The notes below the pieces were generated by a model. The model was not told where the DNA came from and did not search any database. It saw only the letters and a program-made list of their open reading frames with translations. From assembly GCA_039621445.1 (NCBI GenBank), contig CP154954.1:8744634-8808633 (forward strand): DNA of 64,000 nucleotides. Direction: 5' to 3'. The translations under genes and the position numbers were made by a program. Shown here one piece after another: positions 59,547 to 64,000 of the stretch. Each line of letters opens with the position of its first letter. Position 1 is the stretch's first letter. The stretch is from Euglena gracilis. Lineage: Eukaryota > Euglenida > Euglenophyceae > Euglenales.

Positions 59547-59855
59547 CAGGGCGGTCCTTAAGGGACAGGAAAGTTTTTTTTTATTTCCTTAAGGACCGCC
59601 CCCCTTTCGGCCAATGGGCCAACCAAGGTTCGGACTGGGACTTGAACGGGGGCAAAAATTAAAAAGTCGAAAAACACAGTTTTTGATGATTTGGGTGGAT
59701 GGACGATGGTCCAAGGGTGCCAGGAATCAATTTTTTTCCTGGTGTCGACCTGTTCTCGCTGAAAAATGCCCAAATTTCTTGCCCATTTTCCTGAATATTT
59801 TTCATTGAGTGTGCTGGGACAGCGGAGTTTTTTTTTTTGCTTAAGGACCGCCCTG
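59547..59855. mobile_element. hAT-type MITE, 309 bp
   Basis: The termini CAGGGCGGTCCTTAAG and CTTAAGGACCGCCCTG are exact inverted repeats of 16 bp. The exact 8-bp duplication GGTTTATG lies at 59,539-59,546 and 59,856-59,863. A second inner copy of CCTTAAGGACCGCCC is at 59,588-59,602. This is the clearest hAT signature in the window; young by terminal identity. Confidence 0.93.
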
Positions 59856-60007
59856 GGTTTATGAGACAACATTCCAAACAAACATATGAAACCAGAAAAA
59901 CAGCCTTCTTTAACAGGGTCAGTTCCCTGGGAGCAAAAATCCTTGCAACTGCCGGGAGCATAAGTTTTTGAACCCGGGCAGAAGATGTCGCTGAGAGAAA
60001 TATTATG

Positions 60008-60440
60008 TAAACCCCCCCCAAATATAAGAAACCCGTTTCTTATATTTGGGTGTCGGCCGATAGGCCCAAAGGGTTTCTTATATTTGGGGGTTTCTTATAT
60101 TTTGGTGTCAAAGGCAGGCCCAAGGGTTTCTTATAAAATGGAACTTTTTCTTCCTTCAGTTCCTTCATGTAATTAAATACATGTGACCGCGCCGTGTAGG
60201 ATTTTCATGTCTGATGATTTCTGAGGCCCTGGAGCGTGTTTATGCTGTATCGGATCATTCCATCAGTCCAGAAGGAAGTGGTAGACTGTTTTTTCTGAAT
60301 CTGGGAGCGATGTCGGTGAAAGAAAGATTCGCCAGGAATGAGGGGTTTCTTATATATGGATTAGCGTCCAACAGCCCAGGGGTTTCTTATATTCGGGGGT
60401 TTCTTATAGCGAGGGGTTTCTTATATTTGGGGGGGGGGTT
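60008..60440. repeat. Capped repeat, family F (GGGTTTCTTATATTTGGG)
   Basis: The left end AAACCCCCCCCAAATATAAG and right end CTTATATTTGGGGGGGGG are inverted. GGGGTTTCTTATAT recurs about eight times in two clusters (60,045-60,135 and 60,340-60,440) around unique sequence. Confidence 0.85.
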
Positions 60441-60681
60441 AAAAGTGTTCCCAAACTTGCAGGTGACTCAATGCAACATGAGAATTCCATTTTTCGGAAA
60501 CTGGCACTGGAACATTCCGCTGATTCCGATGATTTTTTTTCCTGATAAAACCATGAACGTTTTTTATTCTGACGAAATTCCATTTGGCAGTTTGGCTTGA
60601 GCAAATGTGAACCCTTCCTTTTGGCTGTTTTGTGTAGCACTGTAGCCCCTCAGTTGTCGTTCATTGTAAATTGGCAATCCT

Positions 60682-60795
60682 GGAAAATCATCTCCTGACC
60701 CTCAGTATTGGTCGATGGTGCAGTTCCCAAAAAAATGTCAATATCAAAATGTCATTTTTTTTGCTGAATTCAGTGTCTTTGCCTTCGGACCCCCC
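60682..60795. repeat. Dispersed repeat, about 115 bp, copy 2
   Basis: See 58,428-58,545; about 85% identical by eye. Confidence 0.85.
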
Positions 60796-60875
60796 ATGCC
60801 CAATGAACAGGGGGTGTCCGGACCATCTGGATTCTCACCACGAGTGAACAGTTCATTGTTGCCCCCGACCGCGAG

Positions 60876-60993
60876 CCCCCCGTGCGCACCCGAATAAGCA
60901 AACCGATCCTAATGCAAACAGAGACACCGAAGGTTGGGCCGGTGTCTCTGTTTGCATTAGGATCGGTTTGCTTATTCGGGTGCGCACGGGGGG
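60876..60993. repeat. 54-bp perfect palindrome with 10-nt loop
   Basis: Arm 1 (60,876-60,929) starts CCCCCCGTGCGCACCCGAAT and ends CAAACAGAGACACCG. Arm 2 (60,940-60,993) is its exact reverse complement. The loop is AAGGTTGGGC. No coding capacity. It could be a foldback transposon or an inverted duplication. Confidence 0.95.
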
Positions 60994-61227
60994 GGGGGGT
61001 CACCGCAGGAGGAGGTTCGAGCCGGCAATGGACCTGTCCCCGGGACAAAGAGGTTGGGCACGGCAAGGGGGCGGCCCAAAGTCTCATTACCCCGCCCCCC
61101 CTATGTCCAACGACCTCGAATTTCAACCTCGAATTTCCTCGACCCCTCCCCCCTCAAGGGGTGGCATAAAAACCCTCCTCGAACGACCTCGAACGACAGT
61201 GGGGGGCAATTAGAGAGGTGAAGGTAC

Positions 61228-61540
61228 CCCCCCCCCTATGTCCAACGACCACCCCCCCCCGGTCAGAGGACACCTTTTCGGAGATTTGGCCAATTTTTTG
61301 GTCCCGGCGTGAAGCGCCGGGACGAAAAATTTTGCCCAAAAATTGGCCAAAAAATTGGCCAAAATGCCATTTTTGACACTTTTTGGACAAAAATTTGTCA
61401 AAATTGCCCAAAATTTTCGGCGCAAAGCGCCGGAAGGGAAAATTTGACCTTATTTGGGGGGTAGCGTCCCGATTACCTGCCAACATTTTTTTGACCCCAT
61501 GTCCAACGACCACCCCCCCCCGGTCGGAGGACAGAGAGAC
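61228..61540. repeat. Family B repeat (TGTCCAACGACC)
   Basis: Starts ACCCCCCCCCCTATGTCCAA and has the same body as 40,568-40,964 (GGCCAAAATGCCATTTTTG, CAAAATTGCCCAAAATTTT, GGCGCAAAGCGCCGGAAGGG). It ends CCCCGGTCGGAGGACAGAG without the G-run end, so it may be truncated. Confidence 0.82.
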
Positions 61541-61844
61541 AATCCATTGCTGTGGATTGAAGAATTTCTGTAGAAATTTGTGATTGCTACAAGTCGATGT
61601 CAAGTTGGTTGTCGCAGTTGCCTGTGTCTGTGAGGTGAATGACAGCCCCCCAGCAGAGTTGGTACCTGCGTGCATGTGCAACAAATCAGGACTGGAGTGG
61701 TAATCCTCTGCATCCACATTCCCCCTTTGCTCCTCCAAGGGGGGATGATTAGTTTCTCTTGAAAACCCATTTTGCGCTGCGTGGGGGCTGGAGCAATGAT
61801 TGTCAAGGAATTTGTTTTAATGGTGATAAATTGTATCGTCTTCC

Positions 61845-62126
61845 TTGCAAACTGCAAAGCCAAAAAAGCAACCCAATGAGAACACTCGAGGCGCAAAACA
61901 AATAGGTAAGCCCAACGATAACCTGATTTGGGGAGAAATTGACAAAAAATTGGAAAAGCACACAGGATCTTGGTCCTTTTGTGATGCTAAAGATGTTGCA
62001 AAGGCAATGCTGCCCCACAGTAAAAGATTTGCCCAACTGAATGAAACCAGCACAAGCACTGTCCAGACCCACATCAAAGAACACCTGAATGAGCATGTAG
62101 GTTGCCACGTGGAAAGGCCGATCTGA
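61845..62126 (+). CDS. Small hydrophilic open frame, unidentified
   Basis: About 93 codons with soluble, charged composition: NENTRGAKQIGKPNDNLIWG, then EIDKKLEKHTGSWSFCDAKD and VAKAMLPHSKRFAQLNETST. The reverse strand is hydrophobic, as expected opposite a real exon. Could be an exon of a larger gene. No family recognised. Confidence 0.4.
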   Translation: MQTAKPKKQPNENTRGAKQIGKPNDNLIWGEIDKKLEKHTGSWSFCDAKDVAKAMLPHSKRFAQLNETSTSTVQTHIKEHLNEHVGCHVERPI

Positions 62127-62340
62127 CCCATCTGGCACATTTTTCGTTGAGCGTTGGGACTGATCTTTTCTCAGTTTCCATGCTTTTGGCTGGAAGCCAA
62201 TGCTGACGCTTCTTGCAACCGCGCATCGGTTTCTTCCATTCGCGTTTTGGGTCTCCTTCACAGCAATCGAAGCACCGCCGGGACCTCCTCTCACCTGGCG
62301 AGGTACGCCTCCTGCAGCCACAGCATTGCCGACACAACAT
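62074..62340 (-). CDS. Cysteine/arginine-rich open frame, unidentified
   Basis: Minus frame LCRQCCGCRRRTSPGERRSR, then RCFDCCEGDPKREWKKPMRG and CKKRQHWLPAKSMETEKR. The paired cysteines (CxxC...C...CxxC) suggest a zinc-binding or DNA-binding segment, but it may be chance. It overlaps the end of the plus-strand frame at 61,845. Confidence 0.3.
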   Translation of the reverse strand: MLCRQCCGCRRRTSPGERRSRRCFDCCEGDPKREWKKPMRGCKKRQHWLPAKSMETEKRSVPTLNEKCARWVRSAFPRGNLHAHSGVL

Positions 62341-62621
62341 GCTGGCCCCTAATCATCTAATCATGTAGAATTTCACACCTGCGACAGGGGTGTGAGGGTG
62401 GGGTGGCAAACGGCTACGCATTTGCACCAGGAAACGGCTGGGCCTTAGTGGCCCCTGTGGCGAGTGAGGCGCCTGGGGAGCGCTTGCCCCTGGAGGGCGC
62501 AATATGGGCCGCGGGTGAATGAAAGGTTCATCGAAGATTGAAATTGATGGAACCTGAGAAGAACAAAGCCCGCCTGACCACAAATTGGTTTTCCACTTCC
62601 CCCTGGGCGGGCTAGCCTCCA

Positions 62622-62945
62622 CAGCCGAGGATGATTGACAAAATCGTTGTATTTCGTGCGCCAGATATTGTCATTCGGGGTCTTCTTTTCTGGGTTTTGC
62701 AGTGGGGGGGGGGTCGGAAGTCTTGGAAAAGAAGCTTGGTCTCAAGATCTTTTAATGTGTCCACCCAGTCACTGCTACCCATGCGTAACTTACTGAGTCC
62801 TATTGTGGCCGTCCGCCTCTAAGCGGCCCTCTTCAACAAAGTGGTCAAATTGGGTGCAGCGGCAACGTCGGCGTTCTCAGGACACACATCAGAAGGATAA
62901 AATATTTTTACGGGGTACATAGTCAACTCTTTCCACCAAAGTATT
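62622..62945. repeat. Direct repeat of about 325 bp, copy 1
   Basis: Begins CCGAGGATGATTGACAAAAT and ends AGTCAACTCTTTCCACCAAA. Almost identical to 63,468-63,783; they differ by a few substitutions and a G-run length. Confidence 0.93.
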
Positions 62946-62989
62946 TCCTATCACATTCTTAAGGTTTCTGGTTTTACTAAAAAAGAAAA

Positions 62990-64000
62990 TACCATGAAGG
63001 TGGCCATGGGAACCATTCATTTAAATGATTATATACACATCAAAAAAATGTGCAAATGCAACATTCTATAGGACATTGTACTGCATTGTATGTAATTCTA
63101 TGTTATAAAATTATTCAATAATTATTTCGTGCATGCAACTTTTTGTTAAAGCATAATTCCAAACGCAACGACTTCGAATTCAGTGCAATTGTTATTGATA
63201 TCGTGTATGACAACATACATTTTTTCCTGATTCTGATCAGGTTTGATACAAAAACCAATTGTGTGTTTATGTATTGTTTGTTTATTGTATCCAAAGAAAT
63301 ATATTATTAAATCTTCAAATTTTACATCATCTTGTATTTTGATCATTTGTGAGTTGAGTAAATTTCCTTATTTCATGATGAAGCGATGGCTCGCAAAGCC
63401 ATGCCAATCCTGTAAAGCAGAATGTTGTTGTATGGTGTAAAATGAGTTAAATAAGGGTACGGTGTACCGCCGAGGATGATTGACAAAATCGTTGTACTTC
63501 GTGCGCCAGATCTTGTCATTCGGGGTCTTCTTTTCTGGGTTTTGCAGTGGGGGGGTCGGAAGTCTTGGAAAAGAAGCTTGGTCTCAAGATCTTCTAATGT
63601 GTCCACCCGGTCACTGCTACCCATGCGTAACTTACTGAGTCCTATTGTGGCCGTCCGCCTCTAAGCGGCCCTCTTCAACAAAGTGGTCAAATTGGGTGCA
63701 GTGGCAACGTCGGCGTTCTCAGGACACACATCAGAAGGATAAAATATTTTTACGGGGTACATAGTCAACTCTTTCCACCAAAATATTTATCCAGCTCGAA
63801 ACGTAGATCCACCATCCCAAAGGGCCACACAATTTGATGAAGGAGTCTCTTTGTTGCGATGTGTTGGGCCGGATCGGCCTCTCAAGAGTTTTGCTCCAAA
63901 GATTTGCATGATCAACAGTGTTGCACTGTCCCCAGCAAAGGTCAAACATTTTGTCATGTCATCAACGAAACCTTAGTTATCAACCCCTCTGGCACGCTTC
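62990..64000. repeat. Dispersed duplicated block, copy 2
   Basis: Matches 54,690-55,625 in order but contains the extra 325-bp unit (63,468-63,783). It runs off the window edge. Confidence 0.75.
63468..63783. repeat. Direct repeat of about 325 bp, copy 2
   Basis: Partner of 62,622-62,945, 0.5 kb downstream. The high identity suggests recent duplication or gene conversion. Confidence 0.93.

Overview
The window is nuclear DNA from a eukaryote. The main gene is cut into short, GC-rich exons (often above 65% GC) by introns that begin with GT and end with AG. The introns are full of microsatellites, homopolymer runs and small transposon-like repeats. There is no bacterial operon layout. The gene density and repeat style suggest a unicellular eukaryote, possibly an alga, with an expanded genome. 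I cannot name the lineage from sequence alone.

Positions 1-47,108 (+ strand) hold the middle of one very large gene, midasin (MDN1/Rea1). Midasin is the giant dynein-like AAA+ ATPase that strips assembly factors from pre-60S ribosomes. The order of recognisable blocks matches the family throughout: the end of AAA5 (FNLRDLFRWCDL), the AAA6 Walker A (ILVGPSGSGKSSL), AAA6 Walker B and sensor blocks (LLGGFEQ, GDWLVIENVNFCNP, VLDRLNPLLEPNG, FRLFLTMNPQHG, SRAMRNRG), then the long helical linker (DPA block, EETY/YKM/FPSY, QLLQEWPDH, GVELLLRACHEWDRNAHKG, WRRMEL, GEFPGRM, YHYYEQY, IKIHRWDGATYY). About 48 exon-like blocks, roughly 7.7 kb in total, are spread over 47 kb. The start codon and AAA1-4 lie upstream. 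The acidic region and the C-terminal MIDAS domain are not visible anywhere in the window.

The introns are the unusual part. They carry (i) microsatellites placed just upstream of many acceptors; (ii) several short elements with terminal inverted repeats and 7-8 bp target duplications, most of hAT type (CAGG...CCTG); (iii) two 2.9-3.3 kb elements in opposite orientation, 12 kb apart, each nested in another repeat and each containing palindromic GGCCGCGGCC arrays, a tRNA-like sequence and a 71-bp telomere-like satellite; and (iv) many keyword repeats capped by a C-run at one end and a G-run at the other.

From 47.1 to 64 kb the sequence is less GC-rich and has fewer microsatellites. No midasin exon was found there. 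It holds unidentified candidate coding segments on both strands, two more target-duplicated elements (51.6 and 59.5 kb), a 54-bp perfect palindrome (60.9 kb) and a duplicated block (54.7-55.6 kb versus 63.0-64.0 kb).
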